Source: Microgenomates group bacterium
GTDB taxonomy: Bacteria > Patescibacteriota > Microgenomatia > UBA1400 > PJMF01
DNA length: 21,309 nt
Reading direction: 5' to 3'
Assembly (NCBI GenBank): GCA_009776965.1
Contig: WRMU01000007.1
Coordinates: 1 to 21,309, forward strand
Shown here: piece after piece, positions 15,097-21,309 of the stretch
How the letters are laid out: every line of letters begins with the position of its first letter
Position numbering within the stretch: the first letter of the stretch is position 1
The notes under the pieces: model-generated
Seen by the model: only the letters and a program-made list of their open reading frames with translations
The model's database searches: none
What the model was told of the DNA's origin: nothing
Position numbers and translations under genes: made by a program

Positions 15097-15705
15097 TTAG
15101 ATCAAATCAATCGAACTCAAAGTAAAAGTAATATTACCGGTATAGACACCAGCACTATTGGGCTCAATCACATAAGCGCCCACACAGAACTTGTACTCAT
15201 CGCCAGTGCTGCTCGCTGCTAAAGAACTGGCCACAATATTACCAGTCACTCCCCAAGCAGTACCCTCAGGGCTCAAGCTAGAACAAGAAACACTTGCTGG
15301 AATTGCCCAGCGATGTAGTCCCCAAGCATTGGTGGCGCCATCAGCCAAAACCGCTGGAGCGGCATAGGTCGGATTGCCAGCAATTCTAGCAATTTGCTCT
15401 CCGGTCGCTGCTCCGCTACCCATTAAAGTAGCCGACAATTGGGCTTCAATGTCATAGCTTCCTGGGCCATTAGTATAAGCAGTACACACTACGGGTTGTA
15501 CATCACTACCCAAACCAGCGGGAATGCTCAAATCAACAGAGTTGGCACAATCCAAGTTTAACGCTCCGGCCACAAACAAGTTGACCACTGTATTCTGATC
15601 CATCGGATCAGGCACAACTCCCTGAGCGCTCGCTCGAGCCACTCCAAGTCCTAACGCAAGGGCGAAAATCGCACTGCCGCAGGAAAATTTTAAGGCAGAT
15701 TTCAT
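15097..15705 (-). CDS. Secreted four-cysteine surface protein, WxL-like family member C
   Basis: A 202-aa secreted protein, full-length paralogue of the protein at 8817-9416. Start 15705 is chosen because MKSALKFSCG opens a good signal peptide (cleavage after ARASA, residue 27) and follows an AGAAAGG-type ribosome site; the longer frame to 15783 would begin at or before the promoter start. Mature cysteines 53, 74, 141 and 174 match those of the paralogue; shared motifs are LSIPAGLGSDVQPVVC, TNAWGL (125-130), YKFCVGAY (171-178) and the end NITFTLSSID. It has a consensus promoter, a structured leader and a strong terminator, the layout of a highly expressed monocistronic gene, so this may be an abundant surface protein. 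Confidence 0.87.
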   Translation of the reverse strand: MKSALKFSCGSAIFALALGLGVARASAQGVVPDPMDQNTVVNLFVAGALNLDCANSVDLSIPAGLGSDVQPVVCTAYTNGPGSYDIEAQLSATLMGSGAATGEQIARIAGNPTYAAPAVLADGATNAWGLHRWAIPASVSCSSLSPEGTAWGVTGNIVASSLAASSTGDEYKFCVGAYVIEPNSAGVYTGNITFTLSSIDLI

Positions 15706-15725
15706 AAATCCCTTTCTTTCTATTT

Positions 15726-15778
15726 GTATGTATTTACATACACACATAAATATAAATAACGATCTCAATTTTTTGAGA
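15726..15778 (-). promoter_or_regulatory. Structured 5' leader with two hairpins
   Basis: The first hairpin (TCTCAA, four-base loop, TTGAGA; 15763-15778) sits at the predicted mRNA 5' end. The second (GTATGT, loop, ACATAC; 15726-15741) lies before the ribosome site. A 5'-end hairpin commonly stabilises mRNA; a regulatory role is possible. Confidence 0.55.
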
Positions 15779-15785
15779 CCCATCC

Positions 15786-15815
15786 ATTTTAGAACAAAAC
15801 TTTAGCAAATGTCAA
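15786..15815 (-). promoter_or_regulatory. Promoter of surface protein gene C
   Basis: Minus strand TTGACA (15810-15815), 18-base spacer, TAAAAT (15786-15791). Predicted start near 15779, giving a leader of about 74 bases. Confidence 0.85.
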
Positions 15816-15858
15816 TAGGGCAAAATCCAGATATAAGAAAAAACTTCCGCCGCCTATG

Positions 15859-15932
15859 TATGCTGGCTGGGATTCGAACCCAGGACCCTCTGCTTAGAAG
15901 GCAGATGCTCTATCCAGCTGAGCTACCAGCAC
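15859..15932 (-). tRNA. tRNA-Arg (anticodon TCT)
   Basis: Full cloverleaf of 74 bases: acceptor GTGCTGG/CCAGCAT, D-arm GCTC/GAGC, anticodon stem TCTGC/GCAGA with loop CTTCTAA, T-arm CTGGG TTCGAAT CCCAG. Reads AGA (and AGG by wobble). The first acceptor pair is G-U. CCA is not encoded. Confidence 0.97.
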
Positions 15933-16005
15933 ATGTTAATCATCCTCTGCCCAGAAGTCCGTCAGCCGACGAATCTATCCAGCACAGCCGCGCCAAAACG
16001 CCAAG

Positions 16006-16079
16006 TGGACTCTAAGGGACTCGAACCCTCGACCTCCTCATTGCAAATGAGGCGCTCTAGCCAGCTGAGCTAAGAGCCC
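16006..16079 (-). tRNA. tRNA-Ala (anticodon TGC)
   Basis: Cloverleaf of 74 bases: acceptor GGGCTCT/AGAGTCC with the G3-U70 alanine identity pair, anticodon stem CCTCA/TGAGG with loop TTTGCAA, T-arm GAGGG TTCGAGT CCCTT. CCA is not encoded. Confidence 0.97.
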
Positions 16080-16084
16080 CAGCG

Positions 16085-16158
16085 TGCTCGCACTAGGACT
16101 CGAACCTAGGACCTCTCGAATGTGAATCGAACGCTCTAACCAACTGAGCTACGCGAGC
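16085..16158 (-). tRNA. tRNA-Val (anticodon CAC)
   Basis: Cloverleaf of 74 bases: acceptor GCTCGCG/TGCGAGC, anticodon loop TTCACAT, T-arm CCTAG GTTCGAG-type loop. CAC reads only GUG, so a TAC tRNA-Val must exist elsewhere. Only five bases separate it from tRNA-Ala, so the three tRNAs are probably one transcript in the order Val-Ala-Arg. CCA is not encoded. Confidence 0.96.
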
Positions 16159-16167
16159 AAGACCCCA

Positions 16168-16176
16168 ATTATAACA
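16168..16176 (-). promoter_or_regulatory. Extended -10 promoter of the tRNA cluster
   Basis: Minus-strand TGTTATAAT (extended -10) nine bases before the 5' end of tRNA-Val; no good -35. It lies just after the stop of the lysozyme-like gene (16180-16182). Confidence 0.65.
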
Positions 16177-16179
16177 CAT

Positions 16180-17232
16180 CTACCCTAGTCCTTTTAAGTA
16201 GTCATAGAAGTTTAAGTACTTCATATGCAGCCCCTCATTATAAGTGCTCCAAGCTCTCCAGCCTTGATTTTCCCAAACCCAGTGCGCTCTATCCACATTG
16301 TATGCGGAGTCAAATAGTCTGTCTGCATCAAACCCATGGATACTATTTATCTGAAACAACCCTCGATCTACGCTTCCATTACTATTAGCTGTATTCACCG
16401 CCCTCGGATCCAGTTGTCTATTTTCCGCCACCACCATTGACAGTGCTACTGGTGCCTCCCAATCTGGATGCTGCTCAATTAACATTAATACTTCTTTCGC
16501 CCGATCAATAAAACCCGCATCCGTCTCTATCATATGTCTCAGATCAAAGTCCAGCTCAGTTATATCCACTGCATTTGTTTCCATTTCCGTCCCCGCTTCT
16601 TCTTCCGCCACATCCCTTCCTTCTTCCTCTCCCCCCTCCTCAACTTCCTCCTCCATCACTAATATTTCCGGCACCTCCTCCTCAATCACGTCTGCTGTCA
16701 CCTCCTGCTGGACTTCTGTCGTCGCCGCTAATACCTCCCTCTCCTGCTCTCCATCTGCCGCTGTCATCGACATCATCCGCCCCCCTCTTTGTTCATCTCT
16801 CGCCTCCTCCCTCTTTTTATCTCTCTCTATTCTCCCTCCACTCCCGTCTTCCACTCCCATCACTCCTCCCACACGGATTTCATTCGCTCCCACTTGCCCC
16901 ACCCCATCTTGCAACACAAAAAGTCCTCCTATTAATATCAATATCACTCCAAACACCGCCATAAGTACTATCCTTCTCTCTTGAGACTTTCTCATCTTCT
17001 CCTCCCGCCGCTGTTCTCTAGTTTTTCTCCAAGCTTCCTCAGCCATTCTCCTTCTTTCTTCTGCCGGCAGGCTTTTTCTCTCTTGAGCTTTTTCCACTGC
17101 CTCCGCCATCACTGGTCTCTTGAGCTTGATCTCTATGCCATAGCGCTCTTTTAATTCATCTGGCGTAATAATCTCCATCACTGGCGAGCTCTGACTTCTT
17201 TCGGACGACTGGTGGCGAGGCGTCTCATTCAT
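16180..17232 (-). CDS. Membrane-anchored lysozyme-like (lytic transglycosylase) protein
   Basis: A 350-aa protein in three parts. The N-terminal cytoplasmic part (1-86) is charged and helical, rich in Arg and Glu. One membrane helix (about 88-107) puts the rest outside. An acidic linker with Glu runs (about 185-220) leads to a C-terminal domain (about 235-345) with lysozyme-like sequence: MVVAENRQLDPRAVN with E270 as likely catalytic Glu, GSVDRGLFQINS (286-297) and WRAWSTYN (325-332), as in SLT/C-type lysozyme folds. It should cut peptidoglycan near the membrane. The ATG follows an extended -10 (TGTTAGAAT) by six bases, so the mRNA appears leaderless. Next to rpsO by divergent promoters. A secreted-only or non-catalytic variant is less likely because E270 and the GLFQIN strand are intact. 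Confidence 0.88.
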   Translation of the reverse strand: MNETPRHQSSERSQSSPVMEIITPDELKERYGIEIKLKRPVMAEAVEKAQERKSLPAEERRRMAEEAWRKTREQRREEKMRKSQERRIVLMAVFGVILILIGGLFVLQDGVGQVGANEIRVGGVMGVEDGSGGRIERDKKREEARDEQRGGRMMSMTAADGEQEREVLAATTEVQQEVTADVIEEEVPEILVMEEEVEEGGEEEGRDVAEEEAGTEMETNAVDITELDFDLRHMIETDAGFIDRAKEVLMLIEQHPDWEAPVALSMVVAENRQLDPRAVNTANSNGSVDRGLFQINSIHGFDADRLFDSAYNVDRAHWVWENQGWRAWSTYNEGLHMKYLNFYDYLKGLG

Positions 17233-17238
17233 TCAACC

Positions 17239-17263
17239 ATTCTAACACAAAGTATGTTATAAT
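17239..17263. promoter_or_regulatory. Back-to-back divergent promoters (lysozyme-like gene and rpsO)
   Basis: Minus strand: TGT-TAGAAT (17239-17247), leaderless for ATG 17232. Plus strand: TGT-TATAAT (17255-17263), start near 17270 for rpsO. The two extended -10 elements are only seven bases apart, so polymerase cannot easily occupy both. Confidence 0.75.
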
Positions 17264-17269
17264 ATAAGC

Positions 17270-17333
17270 CTTATCAACAGGTTACTTGAAGCTAGCGGTA
17301 TCCACTGCTGCTCTCAGGGAAAGAAAGATACCT
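17270..17333 (+). promoter_or_regulatory. rpsO leader with a hairpin (possible S15 site)
   Basis: The leader of about 64 bases contains hairpin GCGGTA/TGCTGC (17295-17300, 17306-17311) with G-U next to G-C pairs, the kind of element S15 reads in 16S rRNA and in its own mRNAs. A purine-rich ribosome site (GGGAAAGAAAG) follows. The link to S15 is inference. Confidence 0.35.
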
Positions 17334-17600
17334 ATGTTAACTAAAGATCAAAAAACCGAGATCATTGCCAAGTTTCGTCTCGAGGAAGGGGACACCGGCT
17401 CCCCCGAAGTGCAAATTGCCCTCCTAACCGCCAGCATCGAACATTTAACCGACCACCTCAAAGCGCACAAAAAAGACAATCATTCTCGCCTCGGCCTCTT
17501 AAAACAAGTCGCCAAACGCCGCCGCCTGCTTAATTTCCTCCAAAAAGCCGATGCCAAGAGACATGGTAAGCTGACTAAAGCACTTGGTCTATCCAAGTAA
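17334..17600 (+). CDS. rpsO: 30S ribosomal protein S15
   Basis: S15 binds the central domain of 16S rRNA early in 30S assembly. Start 17334 gives MLTKDQKTEIIAKF, the normal S15 N-terminus, and the normal length of 88 aa; the ATG at 17286 would add 16 residues absent from the family and lies within the leader. Conserved DTGSPEVQIALLT, HLKAHKKDNHSRLGLL and KRRRLLNFLQ are present. A purine-rich ribosome site lies just upstream. It is followed by pgk after 37 bases with a separate promoter. Confidence 0.97.
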   Translation: MLTKDQKTEIIAKFRLEEGDTGSPEVQIALLTASIEHLTDHLKAHKKDNHSRLGLLKQVAKRRRLLNFLQKADAKRHGKLTKALGLSK

Positions 17601-17625
17601 AAACATAATCACTCAATTTTTAGTG

Positions 17626-17631
17626 TATAAT
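17626..17631 (+). promoter_or_regulatory. -10 box (TATAAT) giving leaderless pgk
   Basis: TATAAT six bases before ATG 17638, with no clear -35. The predicted first base is the A of the start codon. It excludes the in-frame ATG at 17584, which lies inside rpsO. Confidence 0.65.
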
Positions 17632-17637
17632 GTTTCC

Positions 17638-18915
17638 ATGAAACTACGCACCCTGTCCAGCTTAGAAGGTAGCAAAAAAATCTCCAATCAAACCGTCCTT
17701 ATCCGCGTCGATTACAATGTCCCTCTTGAGGAAAAGAAAGGCTCCCTCACTGTCGCCGACGACACTCGATTGGTCAATTCCAAAAAAACCATCGACTGGC
17801 TCCTCGAGAACGGCAACAAAGTCATTCTCCTTTCCCATCTTGGTCGCCCCAAGGAAGCTCCAGAAGCCAAATATAGCCTCCGCCCCGTTTTTAATTATCT
17901 TAAGGAGCAAAATTGGTGGCCCAAGCTTTCTTTCATCGACAACATTTCGCAGGATGCCAAAGACGAAATCTCTTTGCTAAGGGGCGGCGAAGTGGTCATT
18001 CTCGAAAACATGCGCTTTTATATTGGCGAAAAACAAAATACCCGTGGTCACGCTCAGTGGCTAGCCAGTTTTGGCGATGTTTTTGTTAATGAGGCTTTTA
18101 GTAGCTGCCATCGCGCCCATGCCTCAACTGTCGGCATTGCCCAAATCCTCCCCAGTTATGCCGGCTTTGCCCTCGAAGAAGAAGTCAACGCTTTAGAAAA
18201 AATTATTAAAACCCCTGCCCGCCCGCTGGTGGCTGTGGTGGGCGGCGCTAAAATCTCCGACAAAGTCGAGGCCACCGCCAATCTCGCCCGCATGGCCGAC
18301 GTGGTGCTCGTCGGTGGGGGAGTGGCCAACAATTTTATTAAAGCCCAAAAAGTTGAAGTCCATAAATCTTATCTTGAGTCCGCCGTCGAAGCCGACGACA
18401 AGAAAAAAGACATCAATTATGTTAAAACTGCCAAAAAAATCATTGAAGAAAACTGTTGGGAAGTTTATCTCAAGGATGGCTATATTCCCCTCCAAAAAAT
18501 TGTTTATCCGGTGGACGTTTGGGCGGCCTCCGACTTAAAGTCCGATCAGGCTCAACTTATCAATCTCGACCGCGATATGCACGACACCGATAAAGACAAA
18601 AACCTCATGTATCTCGATATTGGCCCCAAAACCATCCGTCTTTTTCAAGAGATTATTCTCTCTGCGGGCACGGTTTTTTGGAATGGTCCTATGGGCGTTT
18701 TTGAAAATCCCAGCTTTAGCATGGGCACTGGAGAAATCGCTCGCGCTGTGGCCAAAACTAGTGCGGTCACCGTCATTGGCGGCGGCGACACCATCGACGC
18801 CTTGAAAAACGCTCAATTAGAGAAACAAATCGACTTTGTCTCCACTGGCGGCTCCGCTAGCCTCGAGTTTTTGGCCGGTAAAGTTTTATCAGGATTAGCA
18901 GTCCTAGCGCCATAG
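17638..18915 (+). CDS. pgk: Phosphoglycerate kinase
   Basis: PGK moves a phosphate from 1,3-bisphosphoglycerate to ADP, the first ATP-yielding step of glycolysis. From ATG 17638 it is 425 aa. Motifs: RVDYNVPL (23-30), SHLGRP (66-71), ENMRFYIGE, FVNEAFSSCHRAHAST (substrate site), VGGAKISDK, the nucleotide-binding VFWNGPMGVFE, GGGDTIDAL and FVSTGGSASLEFL. The start is chosen because the -10 box sits between 17638 and the upstream ATG. There is no ribosome site. Its last 59 bases overlap the convergent gene on the other strand, and no terminator is visible. Confidence 0.97.
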   Translation: MKLRTLSSLEGSKKISNQTVLIRVDYNVPLEEKKGSLTVADDTRLVNSKKTIDWLLENGNKVILLSHLGRPKEAPEAKYSLRPVFNYLKEQNWWPKLSFIDNISQDAKDEISLLRGGEVVILENMRFYIGEKQNTRGHAQWLASFGDVFVNEAFSSCHRAHASTVGIAQILPSYAGFALEEEVNALEKIIKTPARPLVAVVGGAKISDKVEATANLARMADVVLVGGGVANNFIKAQKVEVHKSYLESAVEADDKKKDINYVKTAKKIIEENCWEVYLKDGYIPLQKIVYPVDVWAASDLKSDQAQLINLDRDMHDTDKDKNLMYLDIGPKTIRLFQEIILSAGTVFWNGPMGVFENPSFSMGTGEIARAVAKTSAVTVIGGGDTIDALKNAQLEKQIDFVSTGGSASLEFLAGKVLSGLAVLAP

Positions 18916-19546
18916 TCCAAGCTGTCCATTCCAAAGGGAGTCTATTAAGGGAGTAAACATCAACACTACCAGCCTTTTCCTCCCTTGATTTTGTAGCGAC
19001 AACAGTCCCATCCGAACCGGCCCCAAGCGTATGTTCCTCGCGTGAGGCTAGCTGGGGCGAAGTCGAGTCGGACATCACCATAGTGTCTCCGAGATGAACC
19101 ATAGTTGCTATCTCCTGCTCAATTTCCCCCTCGCACCCACTCAACTGCGCTCCCAACTCCAACCCAAACTCCCATTTGTCTCCCTGCACTTCATCTGCCA
19201 ATTCCTCGCGTCCTTTGAGCTCTATCGTCAATTGTCGTTTTTCTTCCTTCGGTAGGCTTACCAGATCTATTTTTCCTGCTGCAGTTGCTTCCGCCACACT
19301 CTCCCTCACCAAAACTTCCGCGTTTTCATTCAAAATCCACCAATCAATTTTTTCCAACCACTCTCGACCCGCCTCTCCCTTCATGTCCAAAGTTACCTCT
19401 AGCCAACACTGACTTTCATTAACTATTTTTATCTCCACCGCCTGATAATAATCTTTTTTTGCCCATCTCTCGATCTGCCACAAATAATTTTGCCCATCCC
19501 ACTCACAGACCTGATTTTTTCTGCAAATTAAATAGTAGGTGTGCAT
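18857..19546 (-). CDS. C-terminal anchor part of the large surface protein, in a shifted frame (229 aa)
   Basis: The frame from ATG 19546 begins MHTYYLICRKNQVCEWDGQN and has no signal peptide, yet its body looks like an exported beta-rich domain and it ends in a membrane helix (about 205-222) and a basic tail YRPKTRG. It overlaps the end of the upstream frame (stop 19528-19530) by 19 bases, and its own frame is open back to a TAG only about 36 bases further. A -1 shift in that window would join QTC...T to YYLIC and give one continuous surface protein with its anchor. So it is probably the C-terminus of that protein, split by a real or sequencing frameshift; a separate coupled gene with a weak AGAAAG ribosome site is the alternative. 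The 3' end overlaps pgk by 59 bases. Confidence 0.65.
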   Translation of the reverse strand: MHTYYLICRKNQVCEWDGQNYLWQIERWAKKDYYQAVEIKIVNESQCWLEVTLDMKGEAGREWLEKIDWWILNENAEVLVRESVAEATAAGKIDLVSLPKEEKRQLTIELKGREELADEVQGDKWEFGLELGAQLSGCEGEIEQEIATMVHLGDTMVMSDSTSPQLASREEHTLGAGSDGTVVATKSREEKAGSVDVYSLNRLPLEWTAWTMALGLLILIKLYRPKTRG

Positions 19547-21309
19547 GTCTGTCTTTCTAAATCTAGAGTGAAGCTACTGACATTGTAGGCTGGGTCAATA
19601 AATATTCCGTAGTAATACATAATTTGCGCCAAGGGCATCTGCTCCTCACCTCGGCGATAATGAAAAAACATCAGCCGATCTTGTCCCCAAGCCAATTTCG
19701 GTCCATGAAGATTGTTTTTTCTCCCCGTAAGCACTTCTTGCTTCATATGCTCTGCCGTGATGTAATGCCCTAAGTCCTCCAGTTGAGCATATTGCGGCAG
19801 CTGGTAGCTGGTCGCCATATAGTAGATATTTTGCTTCGGACCGCCAGCAGCCCTCACTTCTCGATTTTTCAATTCCAGATAATTAACCCACAAATCTCCC
19901 ATATTCAACTGCTCCATATTTACCCCCACTTGTTCTAAGTGCATCATCTCAAAATCAATGCTTGGCGGCTGATTATCAATCTCCACTCCAAAACTCGCTT
20001 CCCTTGCCCTCTCGCCCCCCTCATTCTCCAACCACACTACCACTTTCCCCTCATCCGGTGTTTTCTCCAATCGCAGGTACAAATCCCCGCCCTCACCTCC
20101 TCGCTCCGCCACTATCTCGCCATCCATCATATACTCATATCCCACATAAGGATAGTCATAGTGATGATTGTTTTTCAAGCGAATCTTCGATCGTGAGCTC
20201 AATACCGTCTGGTCATACTCAATTTTATCCAAATAAATATACACTTCCTTTCCTAGCGCCAGATCATGATTCATGCTCAGTAAAATCATGCCATTATTGG
20301 GTCCATCCTCAATCACTTCTTTTGGTCTTGGCGTGGGTGCTAGCTGTATTTGTTGCCAGCCGCTACGATACCAACCATCTATTTTTTCTCTGCCCAATTC
20401 ACTCCCATCAATCTCCACCACCCGCTCCATCCCCGCTCCCAGATGCACTACCAATCCAATATCTCCCAGATCACCCTCCGGTTGATTGCTAATAATTTGA
20501 TAATTGAGGGTCACTGTTCGCGGATACCATCCGCCCGTATTATAATTCAGCCATACATCAATAAAGTCACTTTGCTCTGCCTGTCCATTAAACTTAAGCA
20601 TCTTGCTTCCCAGTTTTGGTTCCACCCCATTCTCCTTCCCCACCACACTCACCGCTCCCTGATTAAATACCCGCCACCCACCCCCTCCCTGCAGCCAACC
20701 TCGATCATCCACCGCCAGAGTCGCATAATCCAAGTCTGCTTCGGCCGCCAGCGGCACTATATATTCCCTATCACTCAACTCCTCATAAACCAGCACTGTC
20801 GGCAATTCTCCCGCTCTCGACTGCATGTAATAGACTTTTTCTTCCGTCGTTTCCAGTGGCCACTCCTCAATATTCCCCGCTAAATCAGTAGCAATAGTAA
20901 TAATTTGATAATAGCCATTCCTCGCCATTAAATCCTTATCCAAAAACACCATTCCGCCCTCGCTCTGGTTTTCATAAGTCCCCGCCAAGGTAAAACTCCC
21001 CTCCCAATCACCGTTTTTAGCTTGGAAGCGATAATAAACCCCAATTTCCTTTTGTGGCGCGCCATTATCGCTCACCTCATAATAAATCCCCAAATTACCC
21101 TCAATATCTTGATTAAAATGGTAGATTTCGCTTTTAGGCGATTGTCTGTCTAATATCAGCGGACATTTTATCTCCACCGCTCTCCCCTCATTCATTTCCC
21201 CGTCCCGCTGCTGCCAGACAAACTCATACCATCCATCCTCCTCCAGCTCTATCTCCTGACTTTCTCCATTTTTCCATTCACTCCATTCACTCTCCTCTCC
21301 AGCCGTTTT
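19528..21309 (-). CDS. Large surface protein with Ig-like domains, 5' end beyond the window
   Basis: The frame is open from the window edge (21309) to TAA at 19528-19530, at least 593 residues. The first ATG inside the window (21195) is internal: the 38 codons before it continue the protein sense (for example WSEWKNGESQEIELEEDGWY). Domains are beta-rich with repeated Ig-like phrases: YYEVSDNGAPQKEIGVYYRF, YYQIITIATDLAGNIEEWP and FIDPAYNVSSFTLDLE. A middle stretch with WLNYNTGGWYPRTVTLNY and YIYLDKIEYDQ resembles carbohydrate-binding or jelly-roll modules; this is inference. Few cysteines. The signal peptide must lie outside the window. It probably continues into the 18857-19546 frame, which supplies the membrane anchor. 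Likely an adhesin or wall-spanning protein. Confidence 0.82.
   Translation of the reverse strand, partial: KTAGEESEWSEWKNGESQEIELEEDGWYEFVWQQRDGEMNEGRAVEIKCPLILDRQSPKSEIYHFNQDIEGNLGIYYEVSDNGAPQKEIGVYYRFQAKNGDWEGSFTLAGTYENQSEGGMVFLDKDLMARNGYYQIITIATDLAGNIEEWPLETTEEKVYYMQSRAGELPTVLVYEELSDREYIVPLAAEADLDYATLAVDDRGWLQGGGGWRVFNQGAVSVVGKENGVEPKLGSKMLKFNGQAEQSDFIDVWLNYNTGGWYPRTVTLNYQIISNQPEGDLGDIGLVVHLGAGMERVVEIDGSELGREKIDGWYRSGWQQIQLAPTPRPKEVIEDGPNNGMILLSMNHDLALGKEVYIYLDKIEYDQTVLSSRSKIRLKNNHHYDYPYVGYEYMMDGEIVAERGGEGGDLYLRLEKTPDEGKVVVWLENEGGERAREASFGVEIDNQPPSIDFEMMHLEQVGVNMEQLNMGDLWVNYLELKNREVRAAGGPKQNIYYMATSYQLPQYAQLEDLGHYITAEHMKQEVLTGRKNNLHGPKLAWGQDRLMFFHYRRGEEQMPLAQIMYYYGIFIDPAYNVSSFTLDLERQTCTPTI

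Noticed and set aside
15706..15783. Longer start for surface protein C at 15783
   Set aside because: It would begin upstream of the predicted transcription start and spoil the signal peptide.
16575..16964. 129-aa plus-strand ORF rich in Pro and Leu
   Set aside because: It is the antisense shadow of the Glu-rich linker of the lysozyme-like gene.
17286..17333. Longer rpsO start at 17286
   Set aside because: It adds 16 residues absent from S15; the internal ATG gives the normal 88-aa protein after a purine-rich ribosome site.
17584..17637. Longer pgk start at 17584
   Set aside because: The extra 18 residues overlap rpsO, match no PGK, and lie upstream of the pgk -10 box.
19962..20883. Plus-strand ORFs within the large surface protein region
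   Set aside because: His/Pro/Ser-rich shadows of the minus-strand coding frame, with no start signals.
1..21309. CRISPR arrays, insertion sequences or phage genes
   Set aside because: No regular repeats with spacers, no transposase-like or integrase-like ORF and no terminal inverted repeats were seen.

Overview
The window reads as part of a chromosome from an ultra-small, genome-reduced bacterium of the Candidate Phyla Radiation (Patescibacteria). This is inferred from compact gene spacing, housekeeping genes placed beside secreted and membrane-anchored surface proteins of no common family, divergent versions of conserved genes, and tRNA genes without an encoded CCA. I cannot name the lineage. 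Genes end in TAA, TAG and TGA, and a UGA-reading release factor (RF2) is encoded, so the standard bacterial code applies.

Layout. 1-1920: accessory stretch with a tiny basic protein, a hypothetical protein with two similar halves, a decayed ORF, a possible single-unit relative of the hypothetical, and a CxxCxGxG zinc-finger protein. 2080-5608: division and cell-wall cluster mraZ-rsmH-ftsL-like-ftsI, with a candidate MraZ operator at its promoter. 5635-6052: a divergent tmRNA (ssrA), recognised by its folding. 6087-8109: secE-nusG-rplK-rplA, closed by a hairpin. 8189-8776: two-helix membrane protein. 8817-15705: an envelope locus interrupted by prfB. It holds three secreted proteins sharing one C-terminal domain, a WxLIP/DUF916-like membrane protein, and a single-span protein with an outer sensor-like part and an inner beta-sandwich-like tail. 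15859-16158: tRNA-Arg(TCT), tRNA-Ala(TGC) and tRNA-Val(CAC), all on the minus strand. 16180-17232: membrane-anchored lysozyme-like protein. 17334-18915: rpsO and pgk. 18857-21309: a large surface protein running off the window, its C-terminal anchor in a second, overlapping frame.

How it works together. Most genes outside tight operons have their own promoter, often overlapping the stop codon of the gene before. Several promoters put the predicted transcription start on or within a nucleotide or so of the start codon (hypothetical at 299, GTG gene at 8817, prfB, lysozyme-like gene, pgk), which suggests leaderless mRNAs; others have good Shine-Dalgarno sites. The best candidate for an undescribed system is the 8817-15705 envelope locus, which has the composition of Gram-positive WxL/WxLIP surface complexes but with diverged domains. 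The divergent tmRNA is the second.
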